64,000 bases of DNA from Sclerodactyla briareus. Its lineage: Eukaryota; Echinodermata; Holothuroidea; Dendrochirotida; Sclerodactylidae. Below are positions 1 through 11,249 of this stretch, piece after piece. How positions within the stretch are numbered: the stretch's first letter is position 1; each line of letters starts with the position of its first letter. The position numbers and the translations under genes were made by a program. The stretch spans positions 225,023 through 289,022 of the forward strand of contig JAODTK010005770.1 in the NCBI GenBank assembly GCA_026419785.1. The letters run 5' to 3'. Below the pieces are notes generated by a model. It was not told the DNA's origin, did no database searches, and saw only the letters and a list, made by a program, of their open reading frames with translations.

Positions 1-403
1 TTCTGAAAACATGCATATCTGCAAAAAAGTCAGTTCGACAAAAAATCCAAGATTGCCGCCGTTAGAGGGGTGTGGCCACGCCCACTTTCGAATGTTCAAG
101 ATTTGGGACATGACCGGAACATGGGTGCCCCAAGTTTCCAAGTAATCAGACAAGGCGGTTGGAGAGCTAGAGCGTTGACGAGAATAAAATGCGTTCAGTC
201 CAAAATCCAAGATGGCCACAGCCAAGCGGTGTGGCTACCCCACTTTCCGAACTTGTCCGTATTTATTCACGACAAACATGGGTGCCAAGTTTTGAGTAAA
301 TCGACAATGCAATGAAGAGCTAGAGCGCTAACGAGAAAAACGCGGCGGGGAGACAACGGCGGAGACTGAGACGACGGCGCAGCCAAAACCATAATACCCC
401 CTG
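1..403. repeat. Tandem ~150-bp repeat truncated by window edge
   Basis: Two consecutive copies are visible. The anchors AAAATCCAAGAT (near 42 and 201), CATGGGTGCC (near 118 and 281) and GAGCTAGAGCG (near 171 and 312) recur 140-160 bp apart. The array is followed by a GAC/GGCG-rich stretch (about 350-383) and ends near 402 in CCAAAACCATAATACCCCC. A tandem body followed by a simple-ish tract and a fixed terminus is the layout seen in the other tandem-repeat elements of this window, so this is probably the end of one more such element. Its other end lies outside the window. Confidence 0.7.
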
Positions 404-609
404 GACACTACAGTGGTCCCGGGGATATAATGACAACTTGGGAAGAAGCCGATAGTGCTACTTGGGTCTCGGGGTCATAGACACCCTTTTGGTGCTCAAA
501 ATTTGAATTTTACCCCCAATGTGTCCAAACATTTAGTGAATAACCCTATATTCCTGTAATTTTCACAATTTTGATGATTTGTATGCTAGCGCTAACAGAA
601 GAACCTTAC

Positions 610-844
610 TTTTTGCTGTGCCTCTTCCATCGGTATATAAGAAACTTTAGCTGAGGTGAAGTTGTAGAGCTGGGACTTGAGTGGTGTCAGGATCACTGTG
701 TGGGACACATTGCTCCCCGGGGCAATCCTCTCCCACGGACCGACAGCTTGCCTGGACACGATGAAATCCTCAGAGGGGAACGTCTCGTCTTCGAGTGAGA
801 CGTCTGTGGCGGCCTGAAGAGCAAACATTGATATATCATATTGG
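610..844 (-). CDS. SSR2: Internal exon of translocon-associated protein subunit beta (TRAP-beta)
   Basis: SSR2 is a single-pass ER membrane glycoprotein of the TRAP complex, which sits next to the Sec61 translocon and assists import of secretory proteins. The 78 codons match the central lumenal domain of animal SSR2 (about residues 42-120 of the ~183-residue human protein). Recognisable stretches are QYDISMFALQAATDVSLED, ERIAPGSNVSHTV, TPLK and YNFTSAKVSY. The two N-glycosylation sequons NVS and NFT are in the family's positions. The exon is bounded on the minus strand by an AG acceptor (846-845) and a GTAAGG donor (609-604). It is 235 nt long, starting with one base of a split codon and ending in phase 0. 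The frame is intact with no indels. The signal-peptide exon should lie at higher coordinates and the transmembrane/C-terminal exon below position 1; neither was found. The downstream intron runs at once into repeats. Family assignment is confident; the exact acceptor is less so because its pyrimidine tract is weak. Confidence 0.93.
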
Positions 845-1885
845 CTAGTCACAGATATCCAAGCAATTCAGGAAATTGCCATAAGCCTGTGCAATTGCCA
901 CAGTGAACAGCTTAGAGATATGGACCAGACTTTCTCCATACTAGGGCCAATAATATATTCCCGCAATAGTGTGTGAATGTTTGGGGATATCAAGGTTTTG
1001 GGGCTATACATGTCTGCAGTTCACCCTCCTGCATATATCTAGTTACAGCCTATTTTTAAGTGCACCACTTGATTGAAACAAGGCGATCACCCAGTGTCTC
1101 GCCTGTTTGCGCAATCAGTGATTGCTTCTTTCAGTCACCATGCAAACAATTACAAGGCTTCCATATGTTGCTTTAATATCCAATACCTCTTAAATATTTC
1201 AACATTCCTTGCCATCATTGACTACACTTGCTGATCCTACCTACTGTACCCTCCATTATAAAACCATACTTACTGAGTTAAGAGGTCCCTTCAGATTACT
1301 GTATTGTCCAAACAATGTAAATGGACCCTAAATCTAATAAAGTTTATCCTATATATCATCAAAAGAAGTATTTCCCTTTTATACATCTACTACTTCCGTC
1401 AACTCCCTAGGGGTTTCACACCCACCCCTCTGCACATCCCTGTCTAGGAGTGAAATATCCCATCTAATTAGGCTTCCTGGCAGGAGTCATGCATGCCCTA
1501 CTGGCTGAAGCTATGACTATATAATGATACAAGGAAGTTACCCTCCCTCCCCCACTCACACACCAGAGCTAACGCAGGTGCACCTGACACCATTCATTCT
1601 TGAATAGGGCCTGGGAGTAAGTAAACAATGACTGAGTGTTTCCACTTTATATGGTCAGTGTATGGGGCCCCGAAGATGTTATGACAGGCAGATGTGAACC
1701 TAAGGTAAAACGGCAGGTTTTGACCATGGAGAAATCTGTGTCTGTCACAGATGGGTATACTAGTTAGGATGAATGGAAATAACATGCCCGAGGTGGAAAA
1801 TGAGTAAAACATTTTTTTCATTGATAGCCTGCTATCATAATGTGATGTCAAACATCCATGCTGGTCACTAGGGTGCCCCAAGACT
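845..1885. other. Probable SSR2 intron, no further exon recognised
   Basis: I searched the minus strand for the N-terminal SSR2 exon (signal peptide plus the segment before the QYDI stretch) and did not find it. The only structured element seen is the hairpin repeat at about 1,078-1,150. The rest is AT-rich and single copy within the window. Confidence 0.4.
1078..1150 (+). repeat. Dispersed hairpin repeat (copy 1 of 3)
   Basis: The core reads gCGATCAC...GTGTCTCGCC...GTGATTGC. Its ends can pair (GCGATCAC with GTGATTGC, one G:T pair). The same core, with TGTCTCGCCTTGTTGTGCGATC and a following CACTACACAAACAAT-like tail, recurs at about 13,283-13,345 and 16,968-17,035, which are equivalent places in the two copies of the 3.7-kb duplication. 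In those copies GATCGC pairs with GCGATC. It is therefore a short dispersed repeat with a conserved stem-loop. I cannot assign it to a known class. Confidence 0.55.
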
Positions 1886-4125
1886 AAACCCAAATTCTTA
1901 AAAAGGTCTCGTACAGTCTCTGGAGCTTGTTGCAGTAAATGTTATATTTGGACAGTTTTTGGTCCATAATGACCTTGAAATGACCCTTTGATGACCTAAC
2001 GGTTTTTATGAAAAATTGTTTACCGATTGATCATATGCAACATGTCCCAGAATTTCAGTTATATAACACACAGTCACAAAATGATTGCAGAAAATGTTAT
2101 ATTTGGCAGTTTCTTGACCTCGAATGACCGTTTGAAATTACATGACGGTTTTTTTATGAAAATGGCTTGCCTCAATGTGAGCACCAAGCCCCAAAAGTCA
2201 TTCTGTCATCAGTACACACCCCTACGCGATCGCCCAAAAGGTATTAAAATAACCCTTGAGCCCCTTGTAACTTTAAGACCCAGTTGTCAGATTGGAACGG
2301 GAGTTGGTTTCGTCATGTAGCAGATCTAGAACTATCACATATCCAAAAATCAACATTTTTTATTTCTTTGGCTGTAACTCCTAAAATAAGACATTGTCCC
2401 TTGAAACTTGACCTTTGACCTTTTGACCGTGTCTATAGATGTTGTTTGATCACTGAACCCAAAAATTACCATTACCAATCTCTACGAGCACCCTAGCTGC
2501 ATTCATTCCAATTGTTACCTGGCATTTACAAAATTCAAAAATTGTGTATTTATGCAAAATTATTCTCATTAAATTACCTTAAGTTACCTTTACACTGTTG
2601 TTACATTTATCGGGATCAAAGGTTACCATCTCCATCAATTTTCATGAGGATATCACATGAACACGCCTAATGTTATTGCGAAAAAGCTATTAAATTAAAC
2701 TTTGACCTCTTTGTAACTACCAAAGTATGTCGTCCGATCGAAGCTGGAGTTGGTTTCCTCCATGAGCACACAAAGGTCTATCACATCTCCAAAAATTGAC
2801 GGTTTTTTTTTTATGGCCCGTAACTCCTTAAATAAAATAAGCACATTTATTCAAGGACGCAACCTTTAACCACATGACCACCCACAGAGGCCAAATTGAG
2901 GTCAGAGGTCACCACATGCCAGGTCAACATTATATCACAATGGTAACCTTCCCAGCCTTCCTGATTTCATTTTTCCGATTATGGCCAGAAAACATTTTTT
3001 GACCCCTAATGGACCTTGAATGACCTTTCCATGACTTGCATTTTTATGAAAATTGTACTCCTCCATGTGATACATCCCTAGCTGGAGCATTTTGCACTTC
3101 TTATGAACATGCCAGTGCTATTGGAAACAGTACTAACTTTCGTTTTTGACCCCTAGTGACCTTGAATGACCTTCAATGACATGGCGGTTTTGTTATAAAA
3201 ATTGTTACGCTCCATTTATGCATCCACTCCTATAAGCCTATTGCATTCAAATGAACCCGCCCAATGTTATTGCGAAAAAGCTTAAATTAAACTTTGACCC
3301 CTTGTCACTACCAAAGTATGCGTCCTATCGAAGCGGGAGTTGGTCTCCTCCTCCATAAAGCACACAAGGTCTATCACACATTCAAAAATAACCAGTTTCT
3401 ATTTTTTGTGCCTGTTACCTCCTTAACTAAGCACATTTATTCAAGACTCACCTTTAACCACATGGAACCAACGGAAAGAGGTCAAATTGAGGTCAGAGGT
3501 CACACACATGCAGGTCAACAATTAATATCACAATGGTGAACCTTCATCCGCACAACATTCAATCTCGCGATTATGGCCGAAAACGTTTTTGACCCCTAAG
3601 TGACCTGAATGACAGATTAGTAACATTAAATGACCTCTGGGCCCCTCGTCCCTACTGTAAAATTCATTGGGACTATAGATAAACACTCTCCACCAAGTTC
3701 GTCAAATCCACAAACTTCAAAAAATATCGCAGAATTATGCACTTTAAGCATATATCATGCCAGTACTCCTGATCTAATTCGTGACTCTTCATAGTTGTTA
3801 TATACCCTGAACGGCATCACCATGCTCTACCGTCAAGAGATGATCTTGACACACTTCCGGGCCATTTTCATTACAAGCAAATTTATGCGAAATGCAGAAT
3901 GGGTCTTTTTGGCCAAAAGTGGATGCACCATCGGCACTCTTCACCACGCACCTCCCCCACAGAGGTCCCCGCATGATGGCTTCCACGGTTCCAGATATTT
4001 AACCGCACATAAGGACCAGACAGACAGACAGACAGAACAGACAGACAGACAGACAACAGACAGACAGACCGACAACCACAACAAAGTGATCACTATGAAT
4101 CTCCTTGAACAAAGTTCAGGCGCGA
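1886..4125 (-). mobile_element. Tandem-repeat element, ~590-bp body, (GACA)n head
   Basis: Read on the minus strand, this begins near 4,125 with a hairpin-like CTGAACTTTGTTCA, then a (GTCT)n tract (4,070-4,016), a ~400-bp unique head, and then repeated blocks. The best anchor, ACTACCAAAGTATG followed by a GATCGAAGC-like string and GGAGTTGGT, occurs near 2,725 and 3,316, giving a ~590-bp period; a diverged block lies near 2,290. Every part has a counterpart on the plus strand at 54,600-62,232: the head at 3,590-4,070 aligns in reverse complement with 54,640-55,110. No protein-coding frame survives, so it is non-autonomous. The blocks carry TGACCT/AGGTCA arrays. The outer boundary at 1,886 is approximate. 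Confidence 0.75.
4016..4070. repeat. (GACA)n microsatellite in element head
   Basis: About 55 bp of imperfect GACA/CAGA repeat. The complementary GTCT tract sits at about 54,690-54,720 in the plus-strand relative of this element, so the microsatellite is a conserved part of the element head rather than an independent tract. Confidence 0.9.
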
Positions 4126-4853
4126 GACAATAAACCATTTATTCCATGTTCTCACTATTTGTTATCGTTGGTGAGTATGAGAGGAATATATGTAATGTCT
4201 GTGTGGCAGGATGGTGTTACTTTCCGAGAGTTTCAAAAGATCGTACTGCACACTGTTTTGTGCAACACAGGACTGGTGGTGGTCCCTGATGACCTTTGCA
4301 CCATTCAATATGATTGTTTACTGCACCTGTGAAAGTCCACGCACAGTTGGTGGTCATTTCCAATTGGTAAAATGAATGACCATTTCAGTATTCGGGAACC
4401 TGGTACAAGCTCCAGAAAAATGCAGTGATTCTTCTACACCTATGACCAACCGACAACCACATTGTTTGATGAGAACTATTGTGAAGAGATGGCAGCCCCA
4501 CCAGTGGAATCCAATCCAGGATGAAGCAGCGCTTCACCCGCCTCCTCCTTCCAGCTGCTGGGCAACCTACGCCCGTGTCATTTCTTCACCTGCTACCGAC
4601 ATTGTAGATGCTTTGGAGTACGGTCAGGTCTTTGCCCTCGATGAGAACTCGTTCCGTATGTTTCTTAGCTGCCAGCATTCTAGCCCGTCTTGGTAGACGG
4701 CAGTGCCACCAAAGAAATATGCCTAAAGGAGAGAGAGAAAGCTCATCTGCACAAAGAGAACGAAAAGAAATGACGAACTGTGTGATATTCTGACTGCAAA
4801 AACAATGGTACAGGGAGGTTCAAATCAAATTTCAGAGACCGCCCCAGTTTTTT

Positions 4854-4854
<1 letters not shown>
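4126..4854. other. No recognisable feature
   Basis: Several short open frames occur on both strands. None resembles a known family or has convincing splice signals. Confidence 0.4.
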
Positions 4855-4904
<50 letters not shown>

Positions 4905-5870
4905 TGGTTTTTTTTTTTTTTCTCTCAGCATGCTGATGAAACCGAAATGAAGTTCACATTTCAAATACAAAAGTGTGTCCTGTGTGTGCATCACAACATA
5001 TTTCGTTTAGTTTAGTGAATAAGGGTCAGCCGGACAAAATCCTCCTAAACGACCCCGGAGCCACAACGTCCCAGGATAGAAAAATGAACCAACCACTAAT
5101 AATCGCCCGTGATTCCTGAAAAATAAATCAAGACTGTTTCTGGAATCATTCACACTCTTAGAGAGAACACATTTCAGGAAGCCAATTCCCTCATTGATCA
5201 CTCTCTGCGAGAAGAAATATTTCCGAATGTCAATCTGCAGCGCTTGCCACAAAGCTGAGACAGTGGCCTCTATGTGGCAGTAAATTGGGGAAATTCAAAG
5301 AAGTAGTGGAAGGACAGTCCATCGAGTCCCATTGACAATTTTGAAAACTGGATCAAGTCACCCCGAGTCGCCTCTCTCCATGGTAGTTAGACCGGACGCC
5401 TTAATCTTTCCTCTTCGGATAAATTTTTGAGACAGTGAATCATTCTAGTTGCCCTATGCTGTACGTTTTCAATAACCTGCTTGTCTTTTGCAAAGTTGGG
5501 ATTCCACACTTGTACAGCATATTCCAGGTGTGGTCTCACCAGTTGCTTAAACGCCTGACACACTACATTATCAGGAAAACTGAAGTGACGTCTAATCAAT
5601 CCAAGAATCCAATTACCTCTTCTAGCAGTTCGGCACCTGCTTTGGAAGGTTTTCAAAAAGAATCAAACCAAACCCAAGATCTTTTTTTCTGAAATCACTC
5701 CTGATATTTGGCCATTTAACTTGGAAGGAAGCGTTGCGATTGTGAAAACCAACATGCTAACTTTGCACTGTCGACATTGAACAACATTTGCCAGTCGGAA
5801 GACCATTGGAAATTATATCCAGATCCCGCTGAACAATTTAGCATCATCAACAAAAATCATAAAAATATAA
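4855..5870 (-). mobile_element. 5'-truncated CR1/L2-type non-LTR retrotransposon, dead
   Basis: On the minus strand, frames spread over several registers give the C-terminal half of a CR1/L2-like reverse transcriptase. In order: FVDDAKLF near 5,860-5,830 (the family's FADD box, with Val for Ala), a WSSDWQMLFNVD-like stretch near 5,770-5,800, then NWILGLIRRHFS, LVRPHLEYAVQVWNP, IENVQHRATRMI and LKNLSEEERL (5,656-5,400), GLTTMER near 5,380, and finally IRKYFFSQRVINE and LDLFFRNHG (5,250-5,100). Stops and frame changes separate these pieces, so it cannot encode a working enzyme. The 5' part, including the endonuclease domain, is absent, as is usual after incomplete reverse transcription. About 90 bp beyond the last homology is a T tract on the plus strand (4,855-4,921), the poly(A) tail expected on the minus strand. 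A long poly(A) is atypical for CR1/L2, so a related clade is possible. Confidence 0.85.
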
Positions 5871-6997
5871 AAACAATTGTGAAAATATTGTTCGGTAGGG
5901 GTGAAATATTTTTGGGTCTGTTATCCATTAGGGAATGTGAAAAGGGATTGCACAAGAACAGTGATTTTCGTATTTACAAGCATCATAACATTCATTGTAA
6001 CCAATGAACATAGCAAAAGTGGTGGTGGCTATAGTGTAATCTACTGCGGAGGAAGAGCCTCTAATCATGAGTCACTAAAGTTCACTTCAACCGTTTTTTC
6101 TTTATATATCCTTTAGACATCGAGTCATTGACCCATAACAGCCTTTAAGGCTGTTTCACAGTCACAGCCATCGTAGAATATTCGATCTTGTATCAAGTGG
6201 CAATGTCAGAATCAGAGAGAATGCCCCTATCAAGTCGACAATAACACCTACTGTCTGTGCATAAGGAGTGCCAAATAATGTCCTGCAGACTGCTGAGGAA
6301 CTACCTCACTCATTATAGATGCGTAGATTGCATAAAGCCCAGCTGCGAAACTTCAGTCTTCTCTCTCAACTGATTTTCAAATTCCTTCTTTCAATATCCG
6401 CCAGATACTGTATAATTTGGCAATACACAAATGAGAATACTAAAAAGTTCTCTTTTTAGAGAATATAAATCTTGGCTGCCATATAATTTGTGAGAACCTG
6501 CTGGTTAAGTTCTCAATATTCCACATGAAGTAGGCTGTCTTTTAATGTATGCATGCGCATTTTGCTTATGATATCTCACAATAAAAATTAATACCCATGC
6601 AACACAACTCTGTGACCACGGATCTTTGCATTTCCAATATTTTGCTGGAATGAGCATGCTGTGATGTGACGGACTAGTTTGATCCATATTACAGTTTGTG
6701 ATGCAGTGTTACCTATCTAGAAACACAAGGCAAGAATTGTACAACACAATGCTCCATTTAAGATTATCTCAGATGAAATTTGAAATAGCAATTTTAGCTG
6801 GAAAAGGCGTAAATAAAACAGCCGTTGATTTGGTGGCAAAGCTTTCGACAATACAGTTCCTTTTTCAGTGCAGTCGATCACAGGAGTGAAGCACTGAAAC
6901 AGTGAAACTTACACAAATGCACAATGAGTGCTGATTTGGGTACTGCATTTGTTTAGCGGTGACTGGCAGCCCATGGCAGATCAATGGTGAGGCGCCC
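5871..6997. other. No recognisable feature
   Basis: AT-rich DNA. The retrotransposon homology fades above ~5,870; the region upstream does not give the palm/fingers motifs expected if the element continued. Confidence 0.4.
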
Positions 6998-7067
6998 AAA
7001 AAAAAAAACAAAAAAAAAAAAAAAAAAAAAAAAATAAAAACATAAAAAAAAAAAAACAAAAAAAAAA
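6998..7067 (+). repeat. Poly(A)-rich tract
   Basis: About 70 bp of A interrupted by single C or T. It could be the tail of a plus-strand retroposed sequence, but nothing recognisable lies upstream, so only the simple repeat is claimed. Confidence 0.85.
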
Positions 7068-8629
7068 TATTAACACCTTGTTTAATTGACAGGTGTTGAG
7101 CTGAGTTGATTGATTGCAAGGTAAACCCGGATTAGCAGTGGGGACCGCCAACTTGGTACCTGGTTGATTGACAGTTGTTGATGATAAAGGTTGGCAGTCA
7201 AAGTGAAATGTTTTGCCACCAGTTGAGCCAGTTTTTTGGTTCCGATAGCCAATCAGTGTTGAGTCAAGTCTCATTCTCATGATTTTTTGGTTTTCCCCAA
7301 TTACTGTGTAATCCACAAATGTTACCGTAAATTAGGCAGCTTTAAGGTTTCCAGAGAGACGTCATGGTTTTGTCTGATGTTGTTAGACCCTCATGTCCGG
7401 AACTTACAGGTTTTGCGTTTTTGGAGCCAGGTCGACTGCCGTATTGTTCGCTCCACTTTACACCAAACTTGGCCATACAGAAGTCACGAAGGTTGCTGGG
7501 TCTGATTTACGATATCAATAGTTTGGGGGGGGGGAGAGTTCAGTGTGATATTCACAAATGACGGTAATCTTTGGGGGGAAGGGGGTCAATCATGCATTTT
7601 GTCAACTGGAGGTTCTCTTGCCTTTCAATGGACCATGGGAATACCCCGTTTTGGAGGTGTTTTTTTTTTTACTTCCTTATAAATTAGTTTCTAATAGTGG
7701 GCCAGTTGACTATTCTCCTTGCTTCGTTCCATGAAGGTCTAGCATTCACTGTTCATCACTGAAGGCAGAATTGTCGGAAAACAGATGGAAGCCACATTCG
7801 ATTTAGAAAAATTGGGGTTTGAATTCAAATTTTCCTGTCCATTTAGGTATCGAATGTCAATGAAAAACAACATAAGAAATTTGTTATCAATACCCCATAC
7901 TGGACTAGCACTTGTAACCAGTCGTTCATAACTAATATTAATTAATTGCTAGTTTCCTGTCTTGTGATTACTACAAGTTTGGGTGAATGATATGTTAATG
8001 ATAAAATGCACTCATCTCATCAGATTACATCTTAACTCTAACATACTGGCCAGCATCCTTTATGCTATTCTTACTTCTGAACCTGAAACTCAGGCAGCCT
8101 ATCATGAATAACCCATACCTGGAACTAATCTCATACATCCAAGTATGCATGGATATTAATAACTCGTGTCTCTTTCTGTTCTTGGTTCTGTACGGAAGAT
8201 TAGTCCAGGCTGTTGCTACATGAATCATGAGGCTATTGCCGCTAGACAGCATATCCAAATTTATTTCCAATCAAAACAATCAAAAAGATTCAGTACTAAA
8301 AAAGGCACCAGCATTGGTGGAACACTTCGACAACATATCTTTAATAATCTGCCATAGTGTCCATCCCATTCTACTGTACACTGTGTCATTCTTCAATTTG
8401 ATGAACTTTTTGCATTTGAAGTGGTACTTCAGCAGACATTAACTGCCAAAAATCCAATGTAACATTTGTAAGAATAAAAAGTTATTGTACACATTAAGAA
8501 TCTTGTTCTCTGTGAACTTACGATGTGATTCCTGCACAGAATATGTGATAGATTTTCTGAGTGCCTTACAGTAAGTTGATGGGGCTGTTTGGCTCCATCA
8601 GTACACACTCTGTGCTTGAGTAACACCGA
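7068..8629. other. No recognisable feature
   Basis: There is a short run of G at about 7,527-7,535 and a T run near 7,660. No coding homology was recognised. Confidence 0.4.
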
Positions 8630-8880
8630 CCTTAGTTGTGTGAACATGATGTAATATCTGTAGTGTGCACCTAAATTTCAAATGGGTTCTCAATCGCTCG
8701 AGAACATCCTCTATGTATTTGCCATAGGTTTGTTACACTACAGGGTTGTGTGATTTTGCCTAGATGGAGCTGTTCCAGGTTATCAAGCGATTGTTCCGAC
8801 ATCTTAATAGACTCTATGGCAAATACATAGTGGGTGTTTTCGAGCAACTCCATTGAAAAGTTAGGCACACACAACTAAGG
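8630..8880. repeat. Inverted-repeat (hairpin) element, ~66-bp arms
   Basis: The left arm (about 8,666-8,731) contains CTCTATGTATTTGCCATAG. The right arm (about 8,811-8,870) contains its complement CTATGGCAAATACATAG, and homology continues outward through GCTCGAGAAC/GTTTTCGAGC to GTGTGCACC. The outermost CCTTAGTTGTGTG (8,630) is matched by CACACAACTAAGG ending at 8,880. The loop is about 80 bp. This is the form of a small foldback or TIR element; no target-site duplication is obvious. It could also form a long hairpin RNA if transcribed. Confidence 0.65.
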
Positions 8881-9129
8881 TTCTGGTTACTGGAGCAACA
8901 TGTTGTTGATAAAGTCAAACAGCCCCCGTGGCACTTCCAATTTTATCAATTTTTCTGTGTCTGAAATCCATGGTAGGTTGAAAGTCAATAGAGACAAAAT
9001 CCTCAGGGATGTCTACAACATCATATGTCAGTTTTTATGCGAAAATGATATTTTGTAACGATGCGTCTCAAAACATATATAGGCATTTGGCATGAATTGC
9101 GATTTAAACTGATACATGAGATTAAGTGA

Positions 9130-9520
9130 AATTAGGGTAAGGCTCAGGGGTGGGGTTGGGTCAGATTCCAGTATGATTGCATAATGATAACCCATCCAGA
9201 ATGTGTGACCTGAATGGTAGTATTAGATAGCGGTAGGGATCCGATTAGAGAATGAGGTCGGGTTAGTGAGGGTTAGGTTTAGGTTTTGGTGAGGATCTGA
9301 TTTTAATTACATCTTCCCCTAAGACCTAACACAGTAACACGATCAAATGGGTACCATTAGCAATCATGCCCAATTCCAACCACAGATCTAACCTACATCT
9401 TATCGTTAGTAAGCAACAGCCTAAACCTACAAGTAACCCCTAACCTTCACTAACCCTCACTCACCCATAAACCCTAACACTTAATCCGCATACATCCTAG
9501 GTACCCACATTATCAATCAT
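9130..9520. repeat. Inverted repeat rich in degenerate GGTTAG/TTAGGG
   Basis: The left half (9,135-9,300) is rich in GGGTTAG/GAGGGTTAGG. The right half (9,430-9,490) is rich in the complement, CTAACCCTCAC. Outer and inner copies of a TATGATTGcATAATG / CATTATCAATCATGC motif and GGTACC flank them. The layout is a MITE-like foldback element. The telomere-like strings are too degenerate, and inverted, to be a true interstitial telomere. Confidence 0.5.
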
Positions 9521-10635
9521 GCGAGGCATTTCTCTGTCCAAATTTTACATGAACTTTTCCGCGGCTGAACACATCTTCCCAGTATTAGGCAACATGCGAA
9601 ACTCTTTCATAGGGGCACTTTGTGTACAGAGCATGCCAGGGAATCAACGATATTTCACTCATTTGTGGGTGTATCGCCACCAAATCCCTGATAGTTTGTT
9701 CTTGTTATTTCCCTTCACATAAAAATTTGCAGAATTTCTGATTGAAATCCGATTTTTTCCAACTTGAATAGCAATTATTTTGGTTAAATCAAGCAATAAT
9801 TTTCAGATTTCGCATTTTTATGTGTTAGAATAAGAAGAATGAACCATCGGGATTTGGTACGTACACCCCAAATGAGTGAAATATTTCTAGTTTTCTGGAT
9901 TCTCATCGACTGCTATACAAGTGGCCCCTATGAAATGAGTTTCGCACATTGCCTATACTTCTGCAGTATCCATTCAGGAGTTTGCCACTTGAACTTCCTG
10001 GTAAAACCTACGGCCTGCCTAGATGCAGTCACTCAGGCCTATGTTATGATAGTATACATGAGCAAGTGAGCACTCCCGTTGTGCTTGTCCCATATCAATA
10101 GCTGAGGCTGGTTTGTCGTGTTGAATTTCTGCACGTTAGGCTACGAATTAAGTGATACGTGTCACAGCGTGCCCCTACTTATATTCCTAGTTCAGCGGTA
10201 ATGGAAATATCCTGCCAACCCAATTTTCATCTAGGTCTCCACAATATTTCTTCACAAACAGATTCACCTATTAAATATTTCTCAGAATATGACACAAAAC
10301 AGACAATCGAGTCAGGGAACCAATCACTTTACCTGTTTAGCAGTCCCATAAGATGCTAAGAAGGGTGGTCATAAATAAATTGAACATTGCCACATGCACA
10401 ACACACACGCCGCTAAACAGGAAACGGCGTTTATTGCATAGTGATTGTATTTATTCATTTACTCATAAGGGGCGTCGTTACCCAGCCATTGAGTAAACTA
10501 ATGGTGTGCAGTTCACAACTAATGCTGAAACGTTCAAGAAAAAACCGTGAAAATATGAAAGTCGTAGTGGAAGTGCTAGTGACAATATCCATACATTAGG
10601 CTTTCTAGGCCGGGACATCTCCTCCGTGATTATAG
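9521..10635. other. No gene; one small hairpin at 10,407-10,430
   Basis: The only structure seen is ACGCCG...CGGCGT (6-bp stem, 12-base loop) at 10,407-10,430. Open frames here are short and unlike known proteins. Confidence 0.35.
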
Positions 10636-10813
10636 CAAGGGCGCAGCCACTGTCTGAAAGTTGGGGCGGGAGGTCAAGAGCAGTTGGGGTGGGGGGGTGG
10701 GATTCCAAGGGCATGAATGGAAACATTTTGTGTGTGGAAGAATCATTATGTATGGAGGACTTCCAAAAGTTGGGGTCTGACCCCCCGGACTCCCCTAGTG
10801 GCTGCGCCACTTG
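10636..10813. mobile_element. hAT-like MITE with TIRs and 7-bp target duplication
   Basis: A 178-bp element. The left end CAAGGGCGCAGCCACT (10,636) is inverted at the right as AGTGGCTGCGCCACTTG (ending 10,813). It is flanked by ATTATAG (10,629-10,635) and ATTATGG (10,814-10,820), a near-perfect 7-8-bp target-site duplication. Termini starting CA(A/G)..GGCG with a 7-8-bp TSD are typical of hAT non-autonomous elements. The interior is G-rich with no open frame of note. Confidence 0.75.
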
Positions 10814-10820
10814 ATTATGG

Positions 10821-11249
10821 GTGGTCTGTCAATAATGTTTATTGTGGGACGTCGTTGAGAGTATCGTCCTCCCTCGAGGTACGGTGAAAACCGTGACATC
10901 TTTGAATTAGAGTCGTTTTTTATTCGTTTCAAGGGTCTTGTAGCATATACCCATGACCTGACTTGGGGTCTTCTATTCAGTACATCATGGTAGCCCAACG
11001 CCTCTTGCCGTCGTGAATTACAATCGATTAAGTGTGCCAATGAACCGACGACCGACATACCGGTCTTGAGAATTTTGTCTTGTCGGTCCCGATTTCCTAC
11101 TCCGGGAGGCCCGGGGAGGTCCGCTGTTAAGGGATTCCATGATGTCTAGGCCACTTTCGTAGACCGGGGCACGGTAACAACTACACTGCATTGATTGGAT
11201 CATCCAAAAAAAAAGTATGAGAGTAGGCCTGCACGATCTCATGATTTCC
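10821..11249. other. No recognisable feature
   Basis: Single-copy within the window, ending exactly where the first unit of the 3.7-kb duplication begins. No coding homology seen. Confidence 0.35.

Noticed and set aside
3941-4138. Leu/Ser/Val/Cys repeat frame
   Set aside because: Translation of the (GACA)n microsatellite.
9130-9520. True interstitial telomere
   Set aside because: Repeats are degenerate and inverted rather than a run of TTAGGG.
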